A stretch of DNA of 64,000 nt, taken from NCBI GenBank assembly GCA_024704765.1, contig JAKMXF010000340.1, positions 62,001 to 126,000 on the forward strand. Reading direction: 5' to 3'. The position numbers and the translations under genes were made by a program. Shown in pieces: positions 49,445-61,357 of the stretch (within the stretch, counting starts at the first letter, position 1; each line of letters begins with the position of its first letter). Source of the stretch: Oopsacas minuta. Its lineage: Eukaryota; Porifera; Hexactinellida; Lyssacinosida; Leucopsacidae. The notes under the pieces were generated by a model that worked only from the letters and a program-made list of their open reading frames with translations, was not told where the DNA came from and searched no databases.

Positions 49445-50310
49445 TTTACTCACTTCTTCTTCACTACTTATCACTATCGTAATTGTAACATAACTATACA
49501 ATACTATACAGAATTATACTACAATACTATACAAACTTATGGAATACTATATTTTACCTACTTTTTCTGATGATATGAGTTTTTATCGCATGTTAGTATA
49601 CAGAATTGTATATATTTTATTTGATAGTGTAGAAATGAATTGTATATATATTTTATTCAATTTTAGCTTAGTTACTGTCTAGAAATGTATTTCTATGGCC
49701 TATTGTACTGTATGTTGGTTAAAGATTATCCTATTAAACTGGTAAAATAGTATTTATTCATTACAATCTAAAGTTAATTTGTGGTATTGTTTCAAATGCA
49801 AATGCCTCTTACCTGAGATTTTTGGGTCAATTTGTGTTACCACTTCCTCCAATGACTCTCTTTAAAATGTTATTTGATTATTATAATATGCCCTAAGGTT
49901 GTTGGTTGAATTGAAAAATTTGTAAGAATTTTTCTTCTGAGAAACAGATTTCAATTCATCATAGCGATAAATACGTGGTTTTTCTAAATTTAGCATAATA
50001 ATTGATTATCCAAGAAATTTATGGTATAATTCCCTGCTCTAGAGGTAAATTTCGATGGTGTGAGGCATAATTATCTCTAAAGTATGCTGTTATAGAGGTT
50101 CGTTTCTATCGAAATGAATGAAAGTGTACCAAAATTGCCCGGCTTATAGAGGTTGCACTGTATGTTAAGCAAATCTTGGCTCCTCCTATCCTATATGAGA
50201 TACCATGATAATATTACGGTGACTTTATCCTGGGAATATATTCTAAATTTAGTACAGTAGAAACCGGATATTTTGATCCAGAGAATGTGTTCCATGTTTA
50301 TAGCCTTTCA
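49445..50310. other. Intergenic region between RAVER and EGF receptor-like gene
   Basis: 866 bp. An ATTAAA at 49733 may end RAVER. A transposon-like segment at about 50030-50165 carries TTATAGAGGTTCGTTTCTAT and CGGCTTATAGAGGTTGCACTGT, resembling the end of family B or a pogo-like element. Confidence 0.5.
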
Positions 50311-51915
50311 ATGCAACTCTTCACTTTACTCTTCTTAACAATATTATCACGTGCTAATACACAATATATATGTTACAAAGGTTCTAACTGCGAATACCAA
50401 CATCCCACAGAAACACTCTCTTCTACATATCCAAAATGTTGTCAATTAGGCGCCAAATCATATACTACAATTCTTGATGGGCAGGATATTCACAATTGCA
50501 CTCTATGCGATTTTGTATTAAATTTATCTATAATTCCTACGGAGCAATTTTACAGAGCAAATATCCCATACACTCCTTATGGTGGTCAGCTGATTTTGAC
50601 TTTTCCCATTGAAATCAATGCGTTTTATACGGCTATAAGATCTAATACGAAATTACCTAATGACTTTATTACCCCACTAGATTCCCTTATAACTGTATCC
50701 TATAGCGAAGGAACAGGTGAAGCTATAGAATATTCTAGAATAACTCAAGCATCAGGCTCGTTATATGGTGGCCTCATTGACCGTGATCAATACAATTTGC
50801 TTGATATACCATCAGGCAAATTCATACCTGTTGTTCGTACTGAGAGTTATAACGGTACTATAGTCATACAAGCGTCGTATTTGCTTTCTGAAGTACAGAC
50901 AGAAGTTAGCTACGCATTTATCGTTTTGGAATGCTTAGATTGTTTAAATAGCGGCTACCCTAATTCCGAATGTTCACAGTGTATTTGTACTGATGGATTC
51001 ACAGGAAAATTATGCCAAGGCGCATACAATACAAGCATTATGTATTGTAATAATACAACTTGTCTGAATAATGGTGTTTGTAACGGTAGTATTGTATGTG
51101 ATTGTGATCATACAGGGTTTGATGGTGATTTTTGCCAGTTTGATGTTAACGAGTGTTTGCTTGAAACACATAATTGCACTGGCTCAAGCAGTTGTCATAA
51201 TTTATATGGTGATTTCACGTGTATATGTCATGAAGGTTTTACAGGTGTCAACTGTGACATTAACATTGACACCTGCGCTTTAGTATACTGTACACATCAC
51301 TCAACATGTCAAAACGTAGCAGGCGACGCAATATGTGTATGTGATGTAGGTTACACAGGTGTGGATTGCCTTGTCTCATTTTCTGTATGTGATTATTCAG
51401 AATGCTCTGTGAATACGAGTCTTTGTATTGAAAGTGTTCCAGATAGTACGAATTATACTTGTATCTGTAAAAGTGGTTATGAAGGTCGGTTCTGTACGCT
51501 TGATATTGATGAGTGTAAAAACGAGCCTTGTCTAACAGGTGAAACATGTATGAATACTTTCGGTGGGTTTGAGTGTGTTTGTGAGATAGAAAATTGTGAG
51601 ATAATTGACGGTTATGATAGTGGTGGTTTAATTGGTTTGGGAATTGCATTAATTTTGGTTGTTTTAATTTTCGGCTTTGGTTTGATCGGATTTTGGGTGG
51701 CGATTTTAGTATACAAGTATTTGAAAAGAGTTCGATCAAGTGCGAGATATATTATGGTGAGGAAATTTGAGAAAGAAGCGAACACAGCTTGGAGAATTCG
51801 TAAACGCAAAAAGCATATAAACGAGAAACAGAAAAATGATATTGAGATGACTTCGGCAGTTTTTGAAAATTCTTATAGCAAAGATGAGACGGACAATATT
51901 ACGAGCACCTTATGA
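50311..51915 (+). CDS. EGF-repeat type I membrane protein, intronless
   Basis: A 534-residue frame from the ATG at 50311 (the frame is open upstream without ATG). A signal peptide (MQLFTLLFLTILSRANTQ) is followed by a Cys-containing N-terminal domain of about 200 residues that I do not recognise. Six EGF-like units follow, some calcium-binding (DVNECLLETHNC, DIDECKNEPC), with FTGVNCD/YTGVDC endings like Notch-type EGFs. A glycine-rich membrane span lies at about 439-469, then a strongly basic juxtamembrane stretch (YKYLKRVRSSARY, RIRKRKKH) and a 60-residue tail. Likely a cell-surface adhesion or signalling protein. It lacks the LRRs of the cluster at the left end and its EGFs are of a different style, so it is not an obvious paralogue. 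Confidence 0.83.
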   Translation: MQLFTLLFLTILSRANTQYICYKGSNCEYQHPTETLSSTYPKCCQLGAKSYTTILDGQDIHNCTLCDFVLNLSIIPTEQFYRANIPYTPYGGQLILTFPIEINAFYTAIRSNTKLPNDFITPLDSLITVSYSEGTGEAIEYSRITQASGSLYGGLIDRDQYNLLDIPSGKFIPVVRTESYNGTIVIQASYLLSEVQTEVSYAFIVLECLDCLNSGYPNSECSQCICTDGFTGKLCQGAYNTSIMYCNNTTCLNNGVCNGSIVCDCDHTGFDGDFCQFDVNECLLETHNCTGSSSCHNLYGDFTCICHEGFTGVNCDINIDTCALVYCTHHSTCQNVAGDAICVCDVGYTGVDCLVSFSVCDYSECSVNTSLCIESVPDSTNYTCICKSGYEGRFCTLDIDECKNEPCLTGETCMNTFGGFECVCEIENCEIIDGYDSGGLIGLGIALILVVLIFGFGLIGFWVAILVYKYLKRVRSSARYIMVRKFEKEANTAWRIRKRKKHINEKQKNDIEMTSAVFENSYSKDETDNITSTL

Positions 51916-52002
51916 TTCAAATTATAATTTGCATAACTTTTCTTATTTTTCGATAAATTCATTTTTTATTCATTAACCTTTTATTTCCCGTTAGATACTA
52001 CT

Positions 52003-52147
52003 CTAGTGGAACCTCGCTAATATGCACACCAACTGACGGCCCAAATATGTTCCCTTCATCCGTAGTTCGTATTAATCGGAGTGATACCAATTGAATAACC
52101 ATTCATCTTATCCGCAGATATTCGTATTGTCGAGGTTCTACTGTGTT
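52003..52147. mobile_element. Pogo-like MITE between EGF gene and MFSD1
   Basis: About 145 bp with inverted ends: TAGTGGAACCTCGCTAATAT at the left and ATTGTCGAGGTTCTACTGTG at the right. The AGTGGAACCTCG terminus is typical of pogo/Tigger-type elements. It fills much of the 380-bp spacer. Confidence 0.75.
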
Positions 52148-52295
52148 TTTCCATATGATATTCTACATATTCCATTCCAACAATTGCACCATATCAAGTT
52201 CTTAAATAATTAACTTCCAATACATTATCATATAATTTGTAAATAGGTATTGAATATATTCTTAACATTTTGTGAATTTACGGCAACTTAGACAA

Positions 52296-53732
52296 ATGAA
52301 ATTTAAAGATATTCGTGACAAACTGTCTTCACTGAAAACTGTGAATAATTATTTCACAGTTTCCGCATTCATATTAATCACCCTTTTAAATTTTGGCCCT
52401 GGCTTTTCCTATGACAACCCAGCTGCCCTCGAGCAAGAAATTCTCCGTACACTTAAAATCAGCAATGCAGAATACGAGATACTTTACATTACAACCTCCT
52501 GGCCGAATGTATTATTCCCAATCATAGGCGGCTACCTTCTAGATCGTGTAATCGGCTATAGACTCGGTACGATCATATACACATCTTGCGTATTATTCGG
52601 GCAAGCACTATTTATACTTGGCTGTGGTTTTAATATGTTCTGGCTGATGTGTGTAGGCAGATTCTTCTTTGGAATTGGTACAGAAAATACAACTGTAGCG
52701 CAATTTACTTACGCGGGGAGATGGTTTAAAGGCGCGCAAATTAGTATTGTATTTGGTGTGATATTCACTTTCACTCGTCTAGGATCTATCTTGGATTTCA
52801 ACGTCACCCAAGCGTTATATTTCGCGATTTTGCACCGTTTTCAGTTGAATAGCAATATATGTCTTAGCCTAGCATACACGCTTGGATTTTGTCTCTGTAC
52901 ATTGTCGTTAATTTTCGCAATAATCCTCGCGGTTGTTGACAAAAAAGCGGAAAAATATGGAACATTTAACGAAAAAATCGATGAAAAAAGGACTTTTCGG
53001 CTTTCGCTGAAGAATTTCGCGTTCCCATTCAATATGTGGTTAATATTCATAATAATCATTTGTGCCTATTTAGTCTTTCCGTTCATAACTTTGGCGCCTG
53101 TTTTCTTCCAAACAAAATACGGATATTCATCTGCACTTTCATCATTCACCGTTAGTATATTCTTCATCACAGTTACCATCGTTTCTTCAATCAATGGCTT
53201 GATTATCGACCGAACTGGCAAGCATTTAATTTGGATACTAATCGCCAATGTTTTAGTGATAGTATCACATTCAATATTTGCGTTCACATTTTTGCCACCT
53301 GTCTTACCCGCGATTATTCTCGGTATTGGTTACTCCCTGGCGACAACTGCGGTATGGGCACTCCCAACATATATTCTCTCTGTCAATCAGCTAGGTACAG
53401 CTTATGGCTGTTCATTATCGGCTTTAAATTTGGGAGAAGGTATTATCTCAGTATTATCCGGTGTAATCGTTGATAATTACGGTTACCTCTCACTCGAAGT
53501 ATTTTTTATATTTTTGAATTTAATTTGGCTATTTTGGAGTATCATATTATTCTGTTCTGATTATGCAAAAGGAGGTGTTTTGAACAAATGGGGTAGGTCA
53601 AGACGTAACAAGAAGGACAAGGAAGAAAAGATTGAATCTCCGATTAGTTTTATTGATGCTCCATTACTTGAAAGTGAAGAACCGAAATTTGCCCAACTTG
53701 AACTTGAAAACTCTGAAACTCAATCAATATGA
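52296..53732 (+). CDS. MFSD1: MFSD1-like lysosomal major facilitator transporter, intronless
   Basis: A 478-residue frame from the ATG at 52296, with about 12 membrane spans. Family landmarks align with animal MFSD1: SYDNPAALEQEILRTL, the loop SWPNVLFPIIGGYLLDRVIG (MFS signature region), GRFFFGIGTENTTVAQFTYA, FPFITLAPVFFQTKYGYSS, INGLIIDRTGKHLIWIL, NQLGTAYGCSLSALNLGEG and GYLSLEVFFIFLNL. The C-terminal tail has a DAPLL (DxxLL-type) sorting motif, consistent with endolysosomal targeting. MFSD1 works with the glycoprotein GLMP and exports dipeptides from lysosomes in mammals. Intronless here, unlike vertebrate orthologues. Confidence 0.9.
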   Translation: MKFKDIRDKLSSLKTVNNYFTVSAFILITLLNFGPGFSYDNPAALEQEILRTLKISNAEYEILYITTSWPNVLFPIIGGYLLDRVIGYRLGTIIYTSCVLFGQALFILGCGFNMFWLMCVGRFFFGIGTENTTVAQFTYAGRWFKGAQISIVFGVIFTFTRLGSILDFNVTQALYFAILHRFQLNSNICLSLAYTLGFCLCTLSLIFAIILAVVDKKAEKYGTFNEKIDEKRTFRLSLKNFAFPFNMWLIFIIIICAYLVFPFITLAPVFFQTKYGYSSALSSFTVSIFFITVTIVSSINGLIIDRTGKHLIWILIANVLVIVSHSIFAFTFLPPVLPAIILGIGYSLATTAVWALPTYILSVNQLGTAYGCSLSALNLGEGIISVLSGVIVDNYGYLSLEVFFIFLNLIWLFWSIILFCSDYAKGGVLNKWGRSRRNKKDKEEKIESPISFIDAPLLESEEPKFAQLELENSETQSI

Positions 53733-54880
53733 TTTAGCATTGATTCATTAGCTCTGCTGATCTAGTATACCTAATTTATTTGTTCTTTATTTCCCTATAT
53801 GGATTTATGCATTTATAATAATTGCTTGAGTTTGTTCTACTTTGATTTGTCGAATTTTTGTTGCAAATGAAATGATCAAAAGTATTATTTTGTGTACGTC
53901 ATTCTTTTTATGTCAATATTTCATATTTTGTAACAGTAAAACTCGCGGTATTCGCTCTAGTTTGTCACATTTAGGAAGCAAGGGAAATCACATGTTATTC
54001 ACTATAAGGGTAATTTTGTACACAACAGTATTAGTTTCAGCAAATCTTCGTAGAATTGTTTATTTAAATTATACTTCGCTTCACTAAAGAATTTCTAATG
54101 AAATATAGAAAGTAACAGGTCGTTGAACTTTTATCAAATAGCAGAACTTACATAAATACATTCTCATATACTTCTCATTACGAATTATAGCAATTATTTA
54201 CAAGATACATACGATATTGTAACCTAAAACTACACTATTCCTCAATGGACGTCAAACATTCCTATATACTTCTATAGAAACCATGTTTCTCCTTGACTGC
54301 ATATTGTAACCAATGGAATGCATGCACCTAAACGCTTAATTATTAGTCAAGTTACGTAAGGCTAGTTGTAATAGACAATACACTGTTGTATTAAAGAAGA
54401 ATGATTTTTTGAGGTTGTCAAATTTAGACATCAAATATAAATAGTTTTCTCTTAGGCATTCTTAAGTAAATCTAAAAAGAATAGTGTGTTTCGCCGATTT
54501 ATTCACATCTATTGAGGTTGTATTTTGTACAGTTGCCAGTTGGTAGCGTATCAAAGCTATTAAAGTGCGAAAATCCGCACACTTATCCGCTCACGGCAAA
54601 CTCTATGTGCAAATTACATGTAAATTCGTTTTGTGTAGGCCAAGGCAACAAGTGTTCTGGCAATTACTGTCTGACAAGTTCCGCTGGCCTTGACTAGCCC
54701 AATATTATTATATAATTCGAATCTTGAAACCTGTATAATCCGCAAGATTTCCAGCTCTAATCCCACAAAAATATGTCCCAACGCCAACGAGTGTCAGTTT
54801 ATGCAAGTTCCACTGTATTTTGTAAAAATTCTGAATTTTCCTATTTCCTTGCTTCCTTCTTTAGATATTTCTCCATCATT
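53733..54880. other. Intergenic region upstream of SWAP70-like gene
   Basis: About 1.1 kb, AT-rich. Several short open frames look fortuitous. No family repeat or RNA gene was recognised. It must hold the promoter of the PH-domain gene. Confidence 0.45.
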
Positions 54881-57698
54881 ATGAGTGGACTAATGAACCC
54901 TGTATATTACAATCCATTACAAACAAACGCATTCAAACACGTCTACGGGGTTCTGATACAAATACAGAGCAATTCAAGTGGTGTTGTAAAGAAAAAAACT
55001 AAATATGAAGAATTTTTCAAAGCTGTCGTGCATGGCTTTGGAAAGAAAGGTAAAATCCACGGAGATTTGATTGAACGTTACAAGCGAGGTTCTCTTTCAT
55101 TCCAAAATTTCATGGAATCCATTTGTGGTATACAAGATCTAAGAATGAGGGAAGTTGGCAAATCTTACACTTTGTGTTGGGATTATTACTACAATTACAT
55201 AGAACCACGGTTATTGGATGTAAATGAGCTCCCGATTATTCGTAAAACACATCTATTCATTTATTGGTTAGTGTTTTGTGCTGTTGATATAGATTGTTCA
55301 TGCGAATTGACTGCAGACAAGATATGTGATTTGTTATCTTTTCTCTGTGAGAATTCGTTTCAGGAGGCAGTACCTACCGTGTACACAAGTTTACGTAGGA
55401 CGAATTATTCATATGATTTCGTCACGTTTATTCAGATTATTTTCGCGAATTGCCTCAAGACATTGAATGATAATATGAAAGGAGAATTAGCTCGTAAACT
55501 TTACGACCGTTTTGTGAAAGGAGTTATTCTGTCTGGTTTCCTAATGCGACAACAAGTCGTAGGACCCTTAAAATCATATATGAAACGTCTTTGTAAATTA
55601 AACCCGAATAAATTAGAAATCTACGAAATTGGTAAGAATAATGAACAGCGAATGAAAGGTGAAATTTTCCTGAACCAACACTCACAAATCGCAATGATTA
55701 TCAAAGATTTTGATCCAATGAAATTCTATTTCCAAGTCACATGCGGACATACCCAAAACATTACGAAATTCTTCGCTGAAGACGAAATAACACGTTTTAA
55801 ATGGATAACCGAAATGAAACGTGTGATAAAATATCATATGGAAGGGAATGTCACGTATCAAGTTGATATAGCTTCAGGACAACCGTCGAATCCTGGGAAT
55901 TTGTTATATCAAGTCCCTGATCCACAAGCATTGCCTGTTTTGAAAGGAAAGGAATTGAACTTTGATACTATTGTAGACGATGAAGAAGCAACTTCAACGG
56001 TAAGAGAGAGTAAAATGATATATGTTAATAATATTGTTTCTGTAGCTAAATTGGGGAATAATTGACTAAATTGATCTCGAATTATATATAGAGTGGATGC
56101 TGGTCTTAGGAACACCCTTGGGAGTAGCAATGTATGTTCATATACAGGAATATATGGGAACCAGTTCCAGAGAATGGTGCTAATATCCGGCATCCCCTAT
56201 ACTCCCAATAATAACTATACGATGGATATGGATGGTTAAAATCGACTGTATCATAAACGCCATAATTAAAATTCTTAGAACGATTACTTTTTCGCGTGAG
56301 AAATACATAAAAAGACTCTTCAATTATTTATATTTTTTTATCAAAATTTTCCTTATATAGTTTGGCGGAGCTTCAGTGTTGTCAGTTAACACCTCTGTAT
56401 CACAACAAGTACGAGCTAGCGTTGTAGACGAAATGATAGAGGAATCTCTGTACAATCAAGTACCATCTAATGTACCAGTACAACCTTCTGATATTGATAC
56501 TGTGGTTAGTGAGGGGAGTGATGGATCTAGTGGTGATTGGAAGAAAGCAGCTGAGACAGGAAATAATTCTCAAAAGGTAAGATACTGAGTAGTGGTTCCC
56601 AACCTTTTCACCGTAACCTCAGGTAGGGAACCCCTGCTATAGCCTAAATTTCTCTGGATGGAAATTGGTAATTATGGGAAGCTGGTCCAAAAATATTGAC
56701 ATGGAATTTGGGGGAAATTTTCAGGAAAATAATTTTTCACTATTTTTATTCTTAATCGCTAATTTCCATAACTTCATTCTCTCCATAGCAACAAATAGTT
56801 GAGGAACAATTCTACCAAAATGTGGACCAAGATGTACCACCCCCTCCAATCCCAGATAAGAAGAAACCAGTAAAGATAGCAGACAAGCGACCAGTAGCCG
56901 CACCCAGACGTAAAACAGAGAAAGCAGTTCCTGCAGCTGCCACACAAGATGTCCCACCTGCAGCTCTACCAAAACCAGAACGTACTGAAAGTACACTCAA
57001 TAAAACTCAAACTATCCCGATGCCACAGCCTATACCGAGACGGAAACCTACTGCAGAGTCTCAATCTGTAACTATAACGGGTAATTAACGTACATTATAT
57101 GACGTCATTTTACTCTCTCTTACCAAATTAAGAATTTCTATGGATTAAATTTTCCGATTCCTTGGTGATAGTATCATGACAGTAGAATTATGTCAGGTTT
57201 TACATAGAACTTTCCTATCCATTGTAAATATAAGCTTGTCAGTTACTAAAGCATTGAAATTTTGTTACAGCTTTTGCTAGTAATATCCATAGTCTTAATA
57301 TTGATTTTCCCTCAGAAAACATTGATCCACCAAAGGAAGCTCCTAAAGAAACACCTGCAGAATTGCCTAAAGAAGTTTCTACGAATTTGCCTAAAGAAAC
57401 TCCGGCAAACACCCAGAAAGAAGCAACTGCCAACCCACCTAAAGACCCACCTGTCACAGCTCCTAAACCTACAATAGAATCTACAATGCCTACATTTGAA
57501 CCACCACCACCTATTACAGACCCTACAGAAAACAAAGCAGAACCTATTAAAGATGAAACCAATACTACTACTAAACCTTCAGAAACTGACCCAAACCTGC
57601 CACCACCAAAACCAGTACATACAAAGCCTGTAGATTCAAATTCAACTGAAAAAGCTGATACTCAAATAGTTAATGATAAACCAACTAAAGTAGTTTAA
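54881..57698 (+). CDS. SWAP70/DEF6-like PH-domain protein with proline-rich tail, 4 exons
   Basis: Exons 54881-55999, 56361-56576, 56789-57080 and 57316-57698 are in phase, giving 669 residues. An in-frame ATG at 54773 would add 36 residues and is the alternative start. Residues 1-220 are helical. The PH domain (about 226-330) is split as in SWAP70: GPLKSYMKRLCKLNPNKLEI, then KGEIFLNQHSQIAMI and ITRFKWITEMKRVIKYH. SWAP70/DEF6 proteins are PIP3-binding Rac/actin regulators. Here the C-terminal coiled coil of that family is replaced by disordered sequence: DVPPPPIPDKKKP and RRKPTA (SH3-type) and a repetitive Pro-Lys-Glu stretch (PPKEAPKETPAELPKE). The family assignment is moderate. AATAAA is at 57886. 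Confidence 0.7.
56587..56650. repeat. hAT-like fragment in SWAP70-like intron 2
   Basis: Begins AGTGGTTCCCAACCTTTTCA about 10 nt after the donor of exon 2 and continues AGGGAACCCCTGCTATAG. It is another copy of the hAT-like family seen at 13305 and 17958. Confidence 0.6.
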
Positions 57699-57885
57699 TA
57701 CCAAATTTCAATATTAATTAAATACTTCTGGATTTGCTGATTTGTACATATACATATAACCGTGAGATTGTATATATTTTGATAAATTTGCTATTTGTCT
57801 ATTTTACACTGCTTTTCATTGATTTATTAAGCTTTCATGTTTTTCATTATCTATTTATTCAGATTATACTATTCCTGTTTTGTCC

Positions 57886-57891
57886 AATAAA
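57886..57891 (+). terminator. Poly(A) signal of SWAP70-like gene
   Basis: AATAAA 188 bp after the stop codon. Confidence 0.55.
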
Positions 57892-60537
57892 TATCCCTTT
57901 TTATACATTCAGGCCGTTGGAATTTGGGTTTCTAAAATAATGGTAGTTCTATAAGCCATGAAGCTGCTGAGCCGGAAAATTTTACATTACCACGCCAACA
58001 AGGGTCACTCCAGGTTGCATAGACTTCCGACGGCACTCTTCATACAGGTGATAAATATACAATACCATTTTTATGACCCTACATTCCATCCATAATTTCT
58101 ATCAAATAACATACATTATATAAACATCAGCTGGTCTTTGATTTAAACATCAAATTCTGAATTAAAATTTAATTGCGTTCAATATTCAACATGGAATGTG
58201 ATCGAATACATTTCTACAGCACTCACAAATTTCCTCTTGTTATTCTACGCATGAATTAATGCAATATAACGTAACATTATGAAACAGGTTGCCATACTTA
58301 AGAATATACTTATCACTACTACCACACATGCAATGGTTAATTACGAAGGACACTAATATACCTTTTGAAGTAATATTTTTAATCTACCGCCTACTATTCA
58401 TGCTTGATTTCATGTAACCTGTATAAACCATATGGCCATATATGTATTGTACATCATAACATAGTAGAACTGTTGGCGCATTGATTTACAGCTGCGTATA
58501 TCCAAGTGTACAGTAATATGATTCAATAAGAAGCTTGTAGAATTGCACTTTTATCTATCAGTGAGACAATGTTTTGAATTTATTGATCAAGGAATTGGTA
58601 ATAGTTATAAATTGAATTTGCCTTGCGTGTGGTGTATGATAAGGTTAGGGACATGCTCTAATAACTCAGCGAAATCTCCACAACCTCCTGTCATAGAGGA
58701 TAACATATATAGATCGAATTTGTGTAAGCATTCATAGTAATATATGAATCATCTTACTTACTTTGATGTGAAATGTATTACAATTGATTTTTATTGATGG
58801 AGCAATCAATTTAGATTTCTCGCAATCTCTTTTGCGTTGCTTTAAAAGTGTGCCTTCCCTGGATTAAAATATTGGAAAATTCGGTTCTCATGAAAAACTA
58901 AGAGAACCATCTTTCTATATCGCTAAACTAAATTTGTATAGGAATCTATGTTTAACATTCATCTGCCATATTATATTGATTCCTTATAGAGGATTACCGA
59001 ATTGTTTAAAGATATATGTAATCGTCGTAACGTTCAAGCTCTAGGAGGTTTTGATAATTATGAAAGAATACATGAACTGGTTTGCGCCTATTCTAGTATA
59101 TAGAATGTCAATTCATTGAACACATTTAAAGTATGGCTTACTTTCATTAAAAACGCACTATGGAATCCGCAAAATTATCAACAACTTTTTCCTTGGCTGT
59201 CGCATAAAATCCTCTATACGGTATACTTGTCATAGTTACGAGTTAGGTCCTCAGGAATTTGTGTTTATACGAGTTTGCAATCCATAGCAACAGGTTTCTC
59301 TTCAGGATTTTTGCGTATTTTTATCGCTTCATAAACATACTGTATCAACTAAGCAATCAAATTGAATCACCATTAGCCGTAATTCGTACTTAACTATTTT
59401 AAGAATTAATTTACTAGATAATTTCTTCGCAAGAATTTTCGGTTAATTAATCAATTCACTTCGATTTACTTTGCATTTTATAATTAATTGAGAGTATTAG
59501 TTGTATAATTTGACCCATAGAATGCTAGGTTTGAAGATTGCTACCGCCAGATGTAATTAGAGATATAAATCTGTGCGCCAAATGTATTGACCGCACTAAT
59601 GATAGATAAGCGAATTCCTAGAAACTTAGAGCCATTGTATTATAAATTGCCCAAAATATTCTATTTTCCTTCTTTCTGGGGGTGGTCTACCTTGCCGGCT
59701 TCTTTCTATGAATTTCTATGAAATATTTATGGATCATAAAGATGAAAATATGCATACAATACACTTTAGATTATTACCGTTTACACCCACCTTCGAGGCT
59801 CTAAAGGGTCACATGTCTGCACACCAATATGTTCTGCTTTATACAATTCGAAAATAATATCATAGTACACAAACAATCATTTCATGCTGTGAGCGCCAAA
59901 AATGTCCAATTTCCCGCCCATTTAGGAGGGCATTTTGCCGCGCTAAATTTCTTTGTAAATTGTGCTTGTTATTTATTGACACTTCATAAGAATAGAGTGA
60001 CAATTAATAACATTGTTATTATATAATACAGTCCAAACAGGTTTATTGTAATTATTCTTACTTGTACAGAAATGGTTGGAATTTGTATTGACTGTAATTG
60101 GCTAAATAAATTAAATAGCATAGATGCGAGACGTTTCGTAAAAATCTACTAATCATTTATTTGTTGATCAGAATAAGCGTCAATCCTGTCCTTATTTTAA
60201 CGAATAATCCTTTTAACCAAAAGTTGAAAAATATTTTCTACTTTTATGGTCGAGTTGTTAACTTTATCAATATGATTATCAGAAAGATAATAATTGAGTT
60301 TAGACATAATTATAATTTCGGTTACAATTTTTAAAGTATTCAGGTATTCAGGTATTCAGGGCATAGAGTGCTTTATAGATGCCAAAGAATAACTTTTGAA
60401 GAGGGATTTCTATATTTAATCTTTTCAAATATTATTACCATATTTGCAGCCCGTTCTCAGTTCAACTCTCACGGATACCCACAAAGTTTCACGATCATAC
60501 AAAACCATTTGCAAAGAATATTTTCCTATTATCACAC

Positions 60538-60612
60538 TGAGTCAGCAATTTGAATTCAATAGGGAACCACACCCGGCCAATCAATTTACAAGGTCTTCAA
60601 ATTGCTGACTCA
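60538..60612. repeat. Perfect 17-bp inverted repeat with TGA(G/C)TCA ends
   Basis: Arms 60538-60554 (TGAGTCAGCAATTTGAA) and 60596-60612 (TTCAAATTGCTGACTCA) are exact reverse complements with a 41-nt loop. Each arm's outer 7 bp is an AP-1/bZIP-type site (TGAGTCA / TGACTCA). Confidence 0.85.
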
Positions 60613-61357
60613 CTGGCTCAGTGCAAATTTTTCATTCGCCTTGAGCACTGCGAACCTCATAAAAGACCACCAAATATACAATAAAACAAATGAAAAAATT
60701 ACTCAGTTACCTTTCTAGAACATCCAAATAATCTCTCTAATCAAAACTTCTGATAAGATATTATTCATTCAATTATCTCATAAATCATCCCATTTTGTAT
60801 TTTTTGAGTATTCTTGAATTTTTGCGAAATATGCACATCTTAAGCCATCTGTACCATATGCATATATCACAGTTTCTATTTAGATCATTATTAGTATATA
60901 TAAGGTATTATTCAATACTACTATTATTATTTTCATTTTGAGTTATTTAGCATTATAAACAATATTTATTGATGTCAACAGAAGTTTCAAGATCAAATGG
61001 ATCAAAACGATCTTTGCAGAGGATATTGTCATTCCCCAAAAATGTTGAGACAAGTACAAAGAGTTAGTTTCATATTTTTGTTCTATTTTTGTAATGTTTA
61101 CGCTAATATTAGTTCATTGACTAAAATCACTTTATACTTCAATTTAGCGATCTGGCCCGCGTATTTTTCGAAACTCATTTTATTGGTCCAAATGACTTTA
61201 CACATAGATGCGAAAAAGCCAAGCATTTTGCCGAAAAATGTTTTGACAATGTACAAAAAGGTGTGAAAATATAATTAATAGCCAAAAATAGCATATCTAA
61301 TATACCCCATATGCGAATCAATTGTGATGTTAAATTTCGAAAATCACTCGAATAAAT

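Larger units (their letters stand above)
57699..61357. other. Large gene-poor interval
   Basis: 3.66 kb without a supported gene, the longest in the window. It contains the poly(A) signal of the PH-domain gene (57886-57891), a triple GGTATTCA tandem at about 60341-60358, a perfect inverted repeat at 60538-60612 and a TATATAAG at 60897. An 89-residue frame at 60997-61266 has no recognisable domain. The interval probably contains the regulatory region or 5' UTR exons of the RhoGEF gene. Confidence 0.5.

Noticed and set aside
58543-58737. 64-residue frame in the gene-poor interval
   Set aside because: No ATG context, splice signals or domain; the length is expected by chance.
60997-61266. 89-residue frame with ATG and a TATATAAG 100 bp upstream
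   Set aside because: No signal peptide, domain or compositional support. The TATA could serve the RhoGEF gene instead. Parts of the frame look like an imperfect internal repeat of non-coding sequence.
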